Shown here one piece after another: positions 40,934-51,960 of a stretch of 64,000 bases of DNA. The position numbers and the translations under genes were made by a program. The stretch's first letter is position 1; every line of letters starts with the position of its first letter. A model generated the notes under the pieces. That model was given only the letters and a program-made list of their open reading frames with translations, was not told the origin of the DNA and made no database searches. Source of the stretch: Procambarus clarkii (Eukaryota; Arthropoda; Malacostraca; Decapoda; Cambaridae); contig NC_091172.1 in assembly GCF_040958095.1 (NCBI RefSeq), positions 29,679,070 to 29,743,069 of the forward strand, in the 5' to 3' direction.

Positions 40934-41204
40934 TCCAATCCAGCCCCAGGCAAACACTATAGAGGGTGAAGATCAATCCAGCCCCAGGCAAACACTATAG
41001 AGGGTGAAGATCAATCCAGCCCCAGGCAAACACTATAGAGGGTGAAGATCAATCCAGCCCCAGGCAAACACTATAGAGGGTGAAGATCAATCCAGCCCCA
41101 GGCAAACACTATAGAGGGTGAAGATCAATCCAGCCCCAGGCAAACACTATAGAGGGTGAAGATCAATCCAGCCCCAGGCAAACACTATAGAGGGTGAAGA
41201 TAGG
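40934..41204. repeat. 38-bp minisatellite, 7 identical copies
   Basis: AATCCAGCCCCAGGCAAACA and CTATAGAGGGTGAAGATC repeat seven times with no differences that I can see. Confidence 0.97.
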
Positions 41205-42760
41205 AGTAAAACAAAAAAAAACTATGAAAACAAATAATAAAACAATTTACTAGAACCAAAGTACATTGGCTTAGGGCCAAAAATATCTTAACTGTCACTA
41301 AGTGGCAACATCACGCGCTGAAATTCAGCAACAATATGGCAACACTTCTCAAAATTAATATTAGCAGAACGCATTAGGCTTTTACTTTACTCAAATTTTC
41401 CAGCAGAAGCAATTACTATAAATTCACTTATATTATAGTTGCCTTTATCTTTTCATCAACAACATACACACACAGTTAATCTGGATCAAATAAATTATAG
41501 TGCAACACAAATCTATACTTACTTTGAAGACATTTTATTTGTAATTTTTTTATATCGTAACAGTACGAGTAATTTCCCTAATTGTTGCAGCAGCTGAAGC
41601 AGTGAAACTGAACCGGCTGTTGCATGGTGCGCTTGTCTAAACATGTCATGCAACCATCAAATTTGTCATACAATTACGAGGTGAACCCAGCATGCCTGAC
41701 ATTTCCGCTTCACTTATCAAAATATTCCTTCAGTCATTATGTCTGATGTTATTACCAAGTGAGGGACGACGTGCGCAACATATTCATGAGATATTCAGTC
41801 CAGTATTTTACACACTAAGAGACAGAGATAACGACAGAGTGAGTACACAACCTGGAAAGATTTCAACCACTAATCACCTCCTTCCTCTGCTCTCTAAAGA
41901 TACAAATTAGCTTACAAATTTATATACGGCCTAGATTTATTGTCAGTTAGGCAACCTATCCTTACGCTTAATATACTGTAATTCCAGCGTATTCATGTAA
42001 TTCAAAGCACCACAATATTGATGTTTCTTTGGACTAACTAGAAGCGTCCTTGACAGATTACACGGGTGCTGACAGATATTCTCAGGACTGCCAGAGATTA
42101 TTTGTGTTAAGATCTCTGAATGTATGTATTGAGACTTTATCTGAACTATAGTGTGTTATTTTGGGTATTCAGAGTGGCAAGAGCTCTGACGTTATTCCCT
42201 TCGTCACCACTCAGATCACGTGACAAGATGGGCCAATGTGAGGTAATTTGAGTCATTGAGCGTCACTTATCAAATATCAGAGGATGCTCAATCTATGGTG
42301 CTCTGTGGTCAGTCTGAGTGCTCGCCTATTTAGAGCCCCTCTACGCTGGTCCAAGCCCATAGCTTGAGCAAGGACGTTCTCAACTGAAGCATCTTCAACA
42401 AGTTTAAAAGAAAAAGCTAAGCCCTCAAGAAAATAATTATCAAAAGAACGCACCAAGAACTAAACTTTCAAGTGACATTTATTTCTCACAAAAATCTAAT
42501 AAAAACATAGAACTCGGTACAAAATTTCTCCTCGTTCGCAGGAGAAATAACAGTTAAGCTGAGAAACTGGCCTGGGGAACAATTAATTAATAGTTTCCTA
42601 CCAGAAGGGAAAGTTGTGAAAACTTGTGTTGCTAAACATTGTCCAGAGAGCCTCAGGAGTCTGGTCTACTTACACTGCCCCCAGTGTAGGCCCTCTCATA
42701 CCTCATAAACTCCCCTCACATATACACTGAGTGCTCACAGAAAGCAACCAGCTCACAAGT
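41205..42760. other. long unassigned AT-rich stretch
   Basis: The largest interval without a recognised repeat. Frames are short (e.g. plus 41692-41910) and motif-free. GATCACGTGAC at 42214 is an isolated E-box. This is where single-copy host sequence is most likely, but I see no coding exon. Confidence 0.4.
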
Positions 42761-42762
42761 CA

Positions 42763-43290
<528 letters not shown>

Positions 43291-43454
43291 ACATACACTG
43301 TATGTGGTGGACATACATCGTAAATGTATGGGCCACGTCTGTGGTAGAAAATAATAGCTAAATATAAATAATAAACAGTTCAAGAAGACATGAACTGTAT
43401 ACACAAAGACTGGTGCTGGACCAGTCTGTGTCATGACGGTATTCACCGTTGTCA

Positions 43455-43664
43455 TGAGTCTTCGGGTCCAAGTTCGAGTGAGGCTTCGGGTCCAAGTTCG
43501 AGTGAGGCTTCGGGTCCAAGTTCGAGTGAGGCTTCGGGTCCAAGTTCGAGTGAGGCTTCGGGTCCAAGTTCGAGTGAGGCTTCGGGTCCAAGCCCTATGA
43601 GACGTTTAGGGCTGTAACTTTGTACTCTACTGTACTCTACTTTGTACTCTACTTTGTACTCTAC
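43455..43664. repeat. 24-bp minisatellite (6 copies) and 15-bp repeat
   Basis: GAGGCTTCGGGTCCAAGTTC with GAGT repeats from 43455 to about 43597 (frame SSSEASGP). Then TTTGTACTCTACTGTACTC-type units run from 43617 to 43664. 43665-44040 is A/T-rich with nothing recognised. Confidence 0.95.
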
Positions 43665-44043
43665 ACAGGTGAGTGTTGCTGCATCTTGACAAATCTAAAT
43701 TTATTGTGAAATTAAAAATGGTAGACTGTTTCTAACATAATTTTTCAAATTGTACCAAAGTGAAAAATTACCACAAGAAGAAATGGTAGGCCTAAGGAAG
43801 CCTTAGGACGTCTTATCTTCAACAGGCAAAGATAAATATGAGAAAACAAAGAATAAAAGACAAAAATAAAAAAAATCTTAAAAAATATAAATAAAAAGTA
43901 GATAATTAATAGTATTTTTTTCCTAAATACTATTTTCGTTTTCCATTATATATAAATTTGCCTGGAAGTACATTACACTGAAGTTATAAGTAATCATGAA
44001 GTTGCTAAATTAAAAGATTACTGAAGGTTGTACTCTTACGAGG

Positions 44044-44290
44044 GTTATCTTATCTTGAGATGATTTCGGGGCTTTAGTGTCCCCGCGGTCCGGTCCTCGA
44101 CCAGGCCTCCACCCCCCAGGAAGCAGCCCGTGACAGCTGACTAACACCCAGATACCTATTTTACTGCTAGGTAACAGGGGCATAGGGTGAAAGAAACCCT
44201 GCCCATTGTTTCTCGCCTGCGCCTGGGATCGAACCCGGGACCACAGGATCACAAGTCCAGTGTGCTGTCCGCCGGGTCGACCAGGTCCCT
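44044..44290 (-). mobile_element. modular SINE, head A, core, tail 1
   Basis: Minus strand from 44290: GGGACCTGGTCGACCCGGCG, GGTTCGATCCCAGG (B box), a core with AGGGTTTCTTTCACCC and TAGGTATCTGGGTGTTAGTC, then GGAGGCCTGGTCGAGGACCG and ATCATCTCAAGATAAGATAA. It is closest to the copy at 20127. Confidence 0.87.
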
Positions 44291-44680
44291 CTGTCTGTGC
44301 TGCTCTGTCTATGACTTTGTATCTTTAGTATATTTTTGTCTGTTTTTTTGTCTTTCTATTTTATTGTCGATCTCCGTCTCTGTATTTATCTCTCTGCATG
44401 TCATTTCTGTTTCACACTGTCTGTTTCTATGTCTTTCTCTGTCTCTTTGAATATCTAAGTGGTAAGTCAGTGTTGAATACATCAGTGGGATGTATTCCCA
44501 CTAGATAACTAGGTAGTTATCTAGTGTTGTATAGTTGTATACGTCAACAGGCAACTATCAAGTGTTGTATGAGACAATTGGCAGCAATTCACTATTATAT
44601 ACACCACCAGACAGCTATCAAGTGTTGTATACATCAGCAGGTGAGTATCCAAAGTTCTATACATCTCCGGGAAGTAATTG
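44291..44680. repeat. TCTGT-rich stretch and degenerate tandem repeat
   Basis: 44300-44450 is rich in CTGTCTGT and TTTCTGT. 44515-44680 has about four diverged copies of a 36-40-bp unit with CAACTATCAAGTGTTGTAT. Confidence 0.6.
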
Positions 44681-45014
44681 AACTTAACTCCAAACGTATC
44701 ACCTGATACGTCCGTTCTTACACTACTCGAGACGCTATTGCGAAAATTATTTTCACATGCTCCACTTTTCAGGTCATTTGTGATTTATATAACAAGAATT
44801 TCGTTTAAATTGTCAAGTAACATGTAAAATCGTCATGCCAGCACCAGCTGCACTCACCCATGAAGTCATGATTCGTCATTAGTAATGACAAGTGGTTGTA
44901 TTAGTACAATCATGCACAGTGTAATTACCGAAAAAGACAAGTGAATATGAATTATGGGATAGAAAGGCAAAACTATAGAGTAGATTTTTTGTAACAAGGT
45001 AAGAGTAATATAAG

Positions 45015-45018
<4 letters not shown>

Positions 45019-45067
<49 letters not shown>

Positions 45068-45332
45068 TATATTTTGGTAGCAGTCTTTCCTGTAGACATA
45101 TTTTATTAAATATGACCGAAAAAGTAAGATTAATAATTCTAACACGAATTTTCTCAATCTTTCGTACATTATGCTTCACTGTTGGAGGTAAATCAAAAAT
45201 CACTTCTCCAAAATAAAAATGAATTTTGGAGAAGTGATTTTTGATTTACCTCCAACAGTGAAGCATAATGTACGAAAGATTGAGAAAATTCGTGTTAGAA
45301 TTATTAATCTTACTTTTTCGGTCATATTTAAT

Positions 45333-45413
<81 letters not shown>
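45019..45413. repeat. foldback element between two (TA)n tracts
   Basis: Arms 45099-45214 and 45223-45339 are essentially perfect complements around an 8-nt loop (AAAAATGA). The arm reads TAAATATGACCGAAAAAGTA, AGATTGAGAAAATTCGTG in reverse sense and GTGAAGCATAATGTACG. TA tracts flank it at 45019-45064 and 45337-45413. It is probably a terminal repeat of an unknown transposon in head-to-head arrangement. Confidence 0.85.
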
Positions 45414-45418
<5 letters not shown>

Positions 45419-45429
45419 TAAGAGTAGGG

Positions 45430-45960
45430 AAAATAGAGCACTGATTAATAAGCAAATATAGCAACTACCAAAGAACTAAACAAGGGGGGGGGGGTAATAA
45501 CAAGCCAATTACCCAACAATAAACACCAGGAAACAGTGACCTTAACAATCCTACAATAGACACAAGTGCTACTTTACACAATACACAGTTTATACATCAT
45601 TGTATTATCTGGCCACAGCACCACAACACTCTGCCAAATTGTTCCCCCAGTTAACCTACCCCCCCCCCCTACCCCATTGCAAGTTCCTCAGCCCCATTGC
45701 AAGCACCGACATGGTTTTCCCGCTTCTCACCCCCCATTCTTGCAGTCCCCCAGTATGGTGTGCATGCCGCCCGCTTCCTTGTTCCAAGCTCTGGCATGGT
45801 GGTTCCAAGTCTGCTCAATTAACTACCCGCCGCCAATGGGGGGCGCGCCCCCTGGGGGGGGGCTCATTAAGTGTAGTCAATTCAAGCGAATTAATGATAT
45901 TAACACTGCCTTGGGACAACATTGCCAACATCATGATACATTTACCTGAAAGGGTAAATG
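45430..45960. other. no recognised gene; C-rich middle
   Basis: A G-run lies at 45485-45493, with C-rich low complexity at 45655-45760. Proline-rich frames are motif-free. Confidence 0.45.
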
Positions 45961-45965
45961 TGTTT

Positions 45966-46240
45966 GAGTTTATGGGGGTGCTCTGTATGTTTATGGGGAG
46001 TTCTGTATGTTGTCCTGTATGTTTATGGGGGTTCTGTATGTTCTCCTGTATGTTTATGGGAGGTTCTGTATGTTTATGGGGGTTCTGTATGTTCTCCTTT
46101 ATGCTTATGGGGGTTCTGAATGTTCTCCTGTATGCTTATGGGGGTTCTGTATGTTCTCGGGGCCCAGTTTGTTTAAGGGATCACTGAAAGTTTAAGGGAT
46201 CACTATATATTAAAGGGAGCACTGTATGTTTAAGGCTTAG
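45966..46240. repeat. degenerate repeat of TGTATGTTTATGGGGGTTC
   Basis: About eight units of 18-33 bp with drift, ending in TTTAAGGGATCACT repeats near 46170-46220. Confidence 0.75.
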
Positions 46241-46299
46241 ACACCCGGGGGTGTTGGAGCTGGCTTATTCCTCCCTTACTCATGTCTCATGTCTTTGTT

Positions 46300-46660
46300 C
46301 TCTCCTCCTATCTTTTATTATAGGTATTCCTTTATCTCCTCATTTTCTAGCCTGCCTCTCCCCCGCTTCTTTTATTTCTCCTCTTCTATCTATCTATCCT
46401 TCTTTGCCTTACTCTTTATCTCCCTCCTCTCTTCCCTTTCCTCACACTCTCTCACTTCCCTGCTCCTTGCCTCTGAATTCCCCTTCCCACGCTTTCTCCT
46501 CTTTCTCTCGGCTCCCTTTCACTTTCTCTCACTACCACTCACCTTCTCTCACTTCCCATTACATTCCTTCACTTCTCCTCCCTTTCTCTCACCTCCCCCT
46601 CACCCAGTCTCTTCCTCCCCCCATCACCGCCCTTCAACCGCCCCCCCCCAGTCCCCTTCA
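46300..46660. repeat. pyrimidine-rich low-complexity tract
   Basis: CTCCCTCCTCTCTTCCC-like DNA for about 360 bp; Ser/Pro/Leu frames only. Confidence 0.7.
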
Positions 46661-46829
46661 GTTAATTATTAAAATGACTTGTCTTTTGATGGCTTTTCAG
46701 AATGGCAATTTCAAAATCCAATCTGAGTTTCGACTGTGTTTGCCTGCCGTTGGCCAACACTATTAAACATTAATCTTGGGTTTATTTCTGTGTTTTGGGT
46801 TATTATTTCTCACTGTTTTATTGCAGGAC

Positions 46830-47105
46830 TGCCTTCCCCACCACCACCCCCACTGACGCCACCACCAGCACCTCCACCACTATCACCACCAGCACCTCCA
46901 CCACTATCACCACCAGCACCTCCACCACTATCACCACCTCCATCAACACCAGCACCTCCACCACCATCACCACTACCTCCATCATCACTACCACCTCTTC
47001 CGTTAGCATTACCAAGACTACCGCTTTCACAAGCCCCATCACAACCACCACCACCACAACCACAACCACCACAATCATTACCTCCTCCACAACCACCACC
47101 ACTAC
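46830..47105. repeat. (ACC)n-derived 24-bp minisatellite
   Basis: ACCAGCACCTCCACCACTAT with CACC repeats about four times, flanked by irregular ACC/ATC triplets. Confidence 0.9.
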
Positions 47106-47168
47106 CATGGTCCTGTCATTGACTAAGCAGGGGGCAGTAATTCATGTTTGTTGTTTAATGTCTTTGAC

Positions 47169-47318
47169 AGGTTGTTGTTGTTGTTATAGATTCAGCTACT
47201 CGGAACAAGTTCCAAGTAGCACGGGCTATGGTGAGCCCGTAGTGGACTTACCTGGCACAGGAGCGGGGCAAGTAGCACGGGCTATGGTGAGCCTGTAGTG
47301 AACTTACCTGACACAGGA
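47169..47318 (-). mobile_element. (AAC)n-tail element with internal tandem duplication
   Basis: GTTGTTGTTGTTATAGATTC, then AAGTAGCACGGGCTATGGTG and AGCCCGTAGTGGACTTACCT, followed by a second AAGTAGCACGGGCTATGGTG and GACTTACCTGACACAGGAGC-type end. About 65 bp including the hairpin is duplicated. This copy shows that the element extends past the hairpin into TTACCTGGCACAGGAGCGG. Confidence 0.75.
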
Positions 47319-47319
47319 G

Positions 47320-48023
47320 CGGTGGTCTTGACAGGCTGATAGACAATGCCAGATAAGTGCAATTATCTACGAGAAGTGACGTGAATATTGTGGAATTAAT
47401 GGGATACGACGTAAAGTGTTGGCAAGTGAGGTGGAGCGAGGGACCGTGTACCACTATGACCAGGTAACTAATTTAACGACGCCTGATACCAGGAAAAAGA
47501 ACAAAAAGATCACTAGTGCCAATACGATAATTACCGAATGAAATTGATGATAAGTTGGTAGTAGGAGGAGTTGAAGTTACAAGAAATGGTGATAGATAAT
47601 GTAAGAGGTGTGAGGCGTGAGGCGTGCAGCAAGAGGCGTGAGGCAAGAAGCGTGAGGTACGGCATGACCCCACAAGTCTAGCTACAGAGGCCGTCCATCA
47701 ACACACAGCAGGAGCTGCGCCTCACAGATCCCAACCTGCCGCCTCGTCACCCCAACTTGTCAAGGTGGTGGTGCAGGAAATCAAGAGATATCACGACAGG
47801 AACCACCCACTAGCTGAACCTCTCGCAGTTTTTCTCCTGGCGGGGAGTGCAAGCCATATTTAGTCACTCATACCTTTTGGGGGCGTTACTGTAGGAACAC
47901 CTAAGAGATAAAAGATAAGATGGTTGGGAAGACGAAGGCAGGAGAGGCCAGTGATATTGAGGGAGAAATGCCATCTCAGGATGTGAAGCGTCAAGAAGAA
48001 ATAAACTGAGGGAAATGGAAGAT
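47320..48023. other. no firm gene; possible exon-like frame near 47690
   Basis: The plus frame from about 47686 to 47811 is open (RPSINTQQELRLTDPNLPPR) after a CTACAG acceptor-like site, but a second frame is equally open and no homology is recognised. 47600-47660 is a GAGGCGTGAGGC repeat. Confidence 0.3.
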
Positions 48024-48226
48024 ATGGCGGACGCAGGGACCATCTTGCCAGCCAAGACGGGCAGGAGTCACTTACCAGGACGCCCTGGGTGAAGATCAAG
48101 TGCCTCCAGAGCCGCTGTTGTGACCATACCACACTCAGGGCTGGTCGGGGTCGCCACAATTCAAAAGAGAACAGCGTGTCAGGGTCACATTCAGACCCCC
48201 ACGACGATTTTTGGCACTGCCCGCCT
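48024..48226 (-). other. 203-bp near-invariant sequence, copy 2
   Basis: The reverse complement matches 12274-12476 at 201 of 203 positions with no gaps. In the copy-1 orientation this copy has GTGTAG just before CAGGCGGGC and CTG/GTAAGTGACT at the internal position. These would serve as acceptor and consensus donor for an exon of about 150 bp. In the opposite orientation the block starts ATGGCGGACGCAGGG. The left boundary (48024) coincides with the end of homology. The right flank to about 48470 is homologous to copy 1 but strongly diverged. The function is unknown. Confidence 0.55.
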
Positions 48227-48589
48227 GCTACACACTTAAATATTTTCAAAACAAACTTTAATAAACAATTTATTTTTTCTAATAATAATATGCACCATTA
48301 TTCACTAATCTCGAGAAAATTAGTAGAAATTTTCTACTGTCGATAATTTACCCATAATCGCATAAAGCCAAAGCGATTCCTCCACTGCTTCAAAGGTTTC
48401 TCAAGCCACAGTCTCTTTTTTCAGATTTAGGGGTAACAATTTTTTTTTTAAGTATTTCTCACCGCTATGCCTCACTCACTGGCGACCACCCACACGTTAG
48501 ACAATTACATATTTTATAAGGGAAAGTGACAGAGAAAGATTTAGGCAAAGACAGGGAAAGAGAGACCGAAAAAGAGACAGAGACAGTTG

Positions 48590-48675
48590 ATAGGTGGATA
48601 AATATATATTATGGATAGATGGATGAATGGATGCATGGAGAGATATATACATAAATGGATAGATGATGGATAGGG
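48590..48675. repeat. imperfect (GATA/GATG)n repeat
   Basis: GGATAGATGGATGAATGGAT and similar tetranucleotides. Confidence 0.75.
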
Positions 48676-48689
48676 TCATCATGAGGATC

Positions 48690-48890
48690 CTTCCTCAATC
48701 TTTGGTTCCGTTCAGTAAACGGTTTATGATCATAGAAGCTTCCCAATGATATGTAATTGTTATAAAGAGTCTCCTGGAGCTTCGGAGCTCATAAACTATT
48801 TAAGAAATGTAAACAAAGCCGCCAAAGATCGAGAAAGAATGTACAGTTTCGTAAAGTACTTGCGTAAATGCTTAATAAATCCGGCCCCGT
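48690..48890 (-). mobile_element. MITE-1, diverged and left-truncated
   Basis: CTTCCTCAATCTTTGG, GAGTCTCCTGGAGCTTCGGA, AACAAAGCCGCCAAAGATCG and CTTAATAAATCCGGCCCC. The left terminal repeat is missing. Confidence 0.65.
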
Positions 48891-49253
48891 GCTAAGGAAG
48901 TCCAGCAACAAAAAACGTGATGGAGCGAGAAAACGAAAGACCCGACAGGGGTGACTATCATATACCTTTCCGCTATCAGAGTTGATTACCCGTGATACCA
49001 TTACCCAAGCCGGCTACTGCACCCAATTACGGGAGGTTCATCCCGTATATTCCGCTTAGTGTATGACCTTAGCTGGGGGTAAACAGAGGGGACGCAAACA
49101 GTATACGGGAAACAGAAGCAAACGGTACACGAACAACAGGAGCAAACCAATCACTGCACGCCGTAGTGAGGAATGCTTTGAAACAATTTCTACAGGAATT
49201 AATAATTAGATATATGTTAAAATGGACGTATTTTGTAGAAATATACAGGAACA

Positions 49254-49472
49254 GGAGCACTCTGCTGGCATACAGGATCCCTTAACCACTCGACCAACAC
49301 GACCGGACAAAAGAGGATGGTAGTGAGGTGAGGTGATTTGATAAAATATCATGCCCAAGATTACCAACCGAGTGCCAGCGGGGGGATGGAAATAGCCTCG
49401 GCTACCATCCTCTTTTGTCCGGTCGTGTTGGTCGAGTGGTTAAGGGATCCTGTACGCCAGCAGAGTGCTCCT
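49254..49472. mobile_element. inverted pair of tRNA-like SINE heads
   Basis: Arms of 70 bp (49254-49323 and 49403-49472) are complementary with one mismatch, separated by about 80 bp. The right arm carries TTGGTCGAGTGGTTAAGGGA (A-box type of Leu/Ser tRNAs). Beyond it lies GGGTTCGAGTCAC (B box, about 49480-49492). The left arm ends before a B box is reached. (TA)n follows at 49515-49582. Confidence 0.7.
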
Positions 49473-49514
49473 GGCAGTATGGGTTCGAGTCACTTCTGGG
49501 GTGTGAGTTTTCAG

Positions 49515-49582
<68 letters not shown>
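49515..49582. repeat. (TA)n microsatellite
   Basis: A pure TA tract of about 66 bp, directly 3' of the tRNA-like head. Confidence 0.97.
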
Positions 49583-49585
<3 letters not shown>

Positions 49586-49998
49586 CATGTTAGGAGCCTA
49601 TGTCTTAGGCTATGTTGGGTTAGGTCTGGTTGAGTTAGGCTGCGTAAGGCTCTGATGAGTAAAGTTGAGACAATGAATGAAGTCTCGATGCTTGCAAGAG
49701 CATTGCTTCCTTCACAATCATTGAATGCTTGTGTGCTACCAATTGCAAACTGAACTCCATCGAATATTTGTAATTTCATTGGATATTTAACATCTAAAAA
49801 TGAGTACTAACAGAGTCTAGTTCAGCGAAGTCACTTGTATACTGTTTGAGAGAGATTACTGGCAAGAGATTTAAGAAGTTAACAATTAATATGCCATTAG
49901 GTTTGTTAGTGAGTGAGAGTAGTGTGCGAGCACCTAGGACCGACTAGAGGTTCTAAGGTGACGTCCATCAAGCATTGCATCTTCCAACACAAGTTGAG

Positions 49999-50099
49999 AC
50001 ATCTGATGTTCTGTTGAGACATCAGATGTTCGGACATCTGCAAGATGTCCGAGCATTCTAAAGAACATTCAGGCAACACTGAGCGGGCAGTGTTGCCTG
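49999..50099. other. three consecutive perfect hairpins
   Basis: ACATCTGATGT/ACATCAGATGT (49999-50009 and 50019-50029), TCGGACATCT/AGATGTCCGA (50030-50039 and 50043-50052) and CAGGCAACACTG/CAGTGTTGCCTG (50070-50081 and 50088-50099). They lie just upstream of the Penelope-like coding remnant, so they may belong to its leader. Confidence 0.6.
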
Positions 50100-50142
50100 T
50101 TCGCTATATACTGACCTTAGGGCGAGTTCCAACACATTTTCC

Positions 50143-51110
50143 ATGCGGTTCACAAAACTTTTGTCCCTTCGATTACATACAATTTTACGTTATCATCTGA
50201 TTAACTTGGTTAACAAGTTAAACAATGCTTCAATCAATTGGAATGTTAAATTAGTCAGTTTTGATACTTGTTCTCTATTTGCTAATGTTCCTGTGGATAG
50301 TATACTTTTTTTATCTATCATAAGTTGGTTCATCATGAATAACTTTTGTCATCTGATATAACTGTCAATCTTGTAAGACTGTATAAAAGAGGATAAATTT
50401 ATTTTTAATAATGAGTATTATCTTCAGCCTTCCAGAATGGAAATGGGACATCTGCTCTCTCCATTTCATTAGAATTTTGACATGGAATTAAAAATATTTT
50501 ATAAATTAATCCCTGGAATTTAGTCGAAAGTTTAGATAAGTTAAAATATTTTGTGCATTTGGTCTTATTTAAGTGTAAACTTAGAAAAAAATTATTGATC
50601 AATTCTCTCCTACAACATTTACTATAGGGACTAAAAATAATATATGTTTGCCATTTCTTAATATTGAAATTCACCGGGAAGATTTTTCTCCTAAGTATAG
50701 CTTATACTGTATAGACAAAACCTACAAACATGAATGATGACCAAACAAATCAGAAAGTCATCAGAAAGTGGAGAAACGACGGAGTTTCGGTCCGTCCTCG
50801 ACCATTATCAAGCCTAATCGTTTCGACGGACCGAAACGTCGTCGATTCTTTATTTTCTGGTGTGTGGTTTGGTCATTATGTCTCCAGCCACGGTACTGTG
50901 ACTCGTCTACAAACTTGTACATGTAATGTTAAACAATCCATGTTTCCTTCTGTGTATTTAAGAGCGCGTCGCATTGTTTGTTCGGAGTTTTTGGGTAGAG
51001 AGGCTTCAGAATAGTTTCTATTGGAGTTAAGCTTTTCTACCACACCTAATTTTTCTGGAATTCATCAACATCAAATCGTTCCTCCTACGTATGCATGTTT
51101 AACATGTTAA
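50143..51110 (+). pseudogene. Penelope-like reverse transcriptase, fragmented
   Basis: 50143-50361 reads LNNASINWNVKLVSFDTCSL, FANVPVDSI, the block usually written S-F-D-x-x-S-L-F-T-N-V-P in Penelope-like elements. After a shift come EMGHLLSPF (counterpart of MGxPLSP, about 50437) and LPFLNIEIHREDFS..YSLY (about 50647-50710). The frame then stops. 50730-50905 is a terminal-repeat palindrome. Beyond it, FPSVYLRARRIVCSEFLGRE (50947-51003) resembles the thumb block LRALRIC. No GIY-YIG endonuclease was found. Shifts and stops exclude activity. Confidence 0.7.
50735..50905. mobile_element. Penelope-like terminal repeat inside the RT remnant
   Basis: ACCAAACAAATCAGAAAGTC, GAGTTTCGGTCCGTCCTCGA, CCATTATCAAG, then CGACGGACCGAAACGTCGTC and TGTGTGGTTTGGTCATTATG, CCACGGTACTGTGACTC. 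Two imperfect arms are head to head. It interrupts the RT between the palm end and the thumb. Confidence 0.65.
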
Positions 51111-51640
51111 TACTCATTTGAAAACGCTGTTAACAGCTTAAAATCATTTGATTTACATGTGGTGTCGACTTAGTGGAACACAATTGGTAAACTATTAGCT
51201 AGGAACGTAGTGATAACTGAATCATTTACAAAGTACTATGTAAAGTTTGATGCACTTTATACAAAAATAACTCAGCAGTAAACCCAATGTGGCAAAGAAC
51301 ACACTGGGAACGATCTATACACTTGAGAACTACACTACACAAATTCTAGCCTCAAAAAAATGAAAAAGAGATTTGTTTCGTAATTCTTAATTTCCACTTA
51401 AAGAAATTATTTCCCACCATTATTTCCAAGAAATAATAAAAGAGAACAGAACCAGATGATCAATATATCAGAGGATCGAACACAAGACCAGCAAAGTTAC
51501 TATCATCTTAACGAAATCAAATATAGAAGCCTAAAAACTCGGCGTGGCGCATTAAGTAATGACAAACTTTGGACCCGTCTTCTTCAAGTGAGGCCAATTT
51601 TAGCGTGAATTTGTGAGTAGTTAGTAATGTTGGAGGCAGC
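51111..51640. other. no recognised gene
   Basis: AT-rich, possibly the decayed 3' part of the Penelope-like element; no motif after 51110. Confidence 0.45.
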
Positions 51641-51727
51641 CTGCCGCGTCCTGCAGGCTGCCTACCCCTGCCACCTCCTGCAGGCTGCCTACCCCTGTCG
51701 CCTCCTGCAGGCTGCCTACCCCTGCTC
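51640..51727. repeat. 30-bp tandem repeat, 3 copies
   Basis: CTCCTGCAGGCTGCCTACCC with CTGCCAC or CTGTCGC. CCTGCAGG palindromes recur in each unit. Confidence 0.95.
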
Positions 51728-51960
51728 ATACACTCACAACTCACTCTCTGCGATGTGTCTGGCTCTATCCGGGAGTTAGCAAACTGTTGTGGGTTGCATC
51801 CTGGGGTCAGTCGTTGGCCTGAGGGGGGGGGGGAGGTATGGGTGCAACCAGGGTGAGTCAAACAGGCTTCTTGTCCCAGACAATGGGAAATGAACACTCA
51901 TTTTGTTGATGTATGTACCTATCTAGTTGTGCCCACGTAATTGTACCCGTTGTTCCGCAG

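Noticed and set aside
43390-43617. Ser/Glu/Gly/Pro repeat protein (SSSEASGP)
   Set aside because: 24-bp tandem repeat with only six units; no coding context.
47686-47811. Exon reading RPSINTQQELRLTDPNLPPR
   Set aside because: A second frame is equally open, the donor is poor and no homology is recognised.
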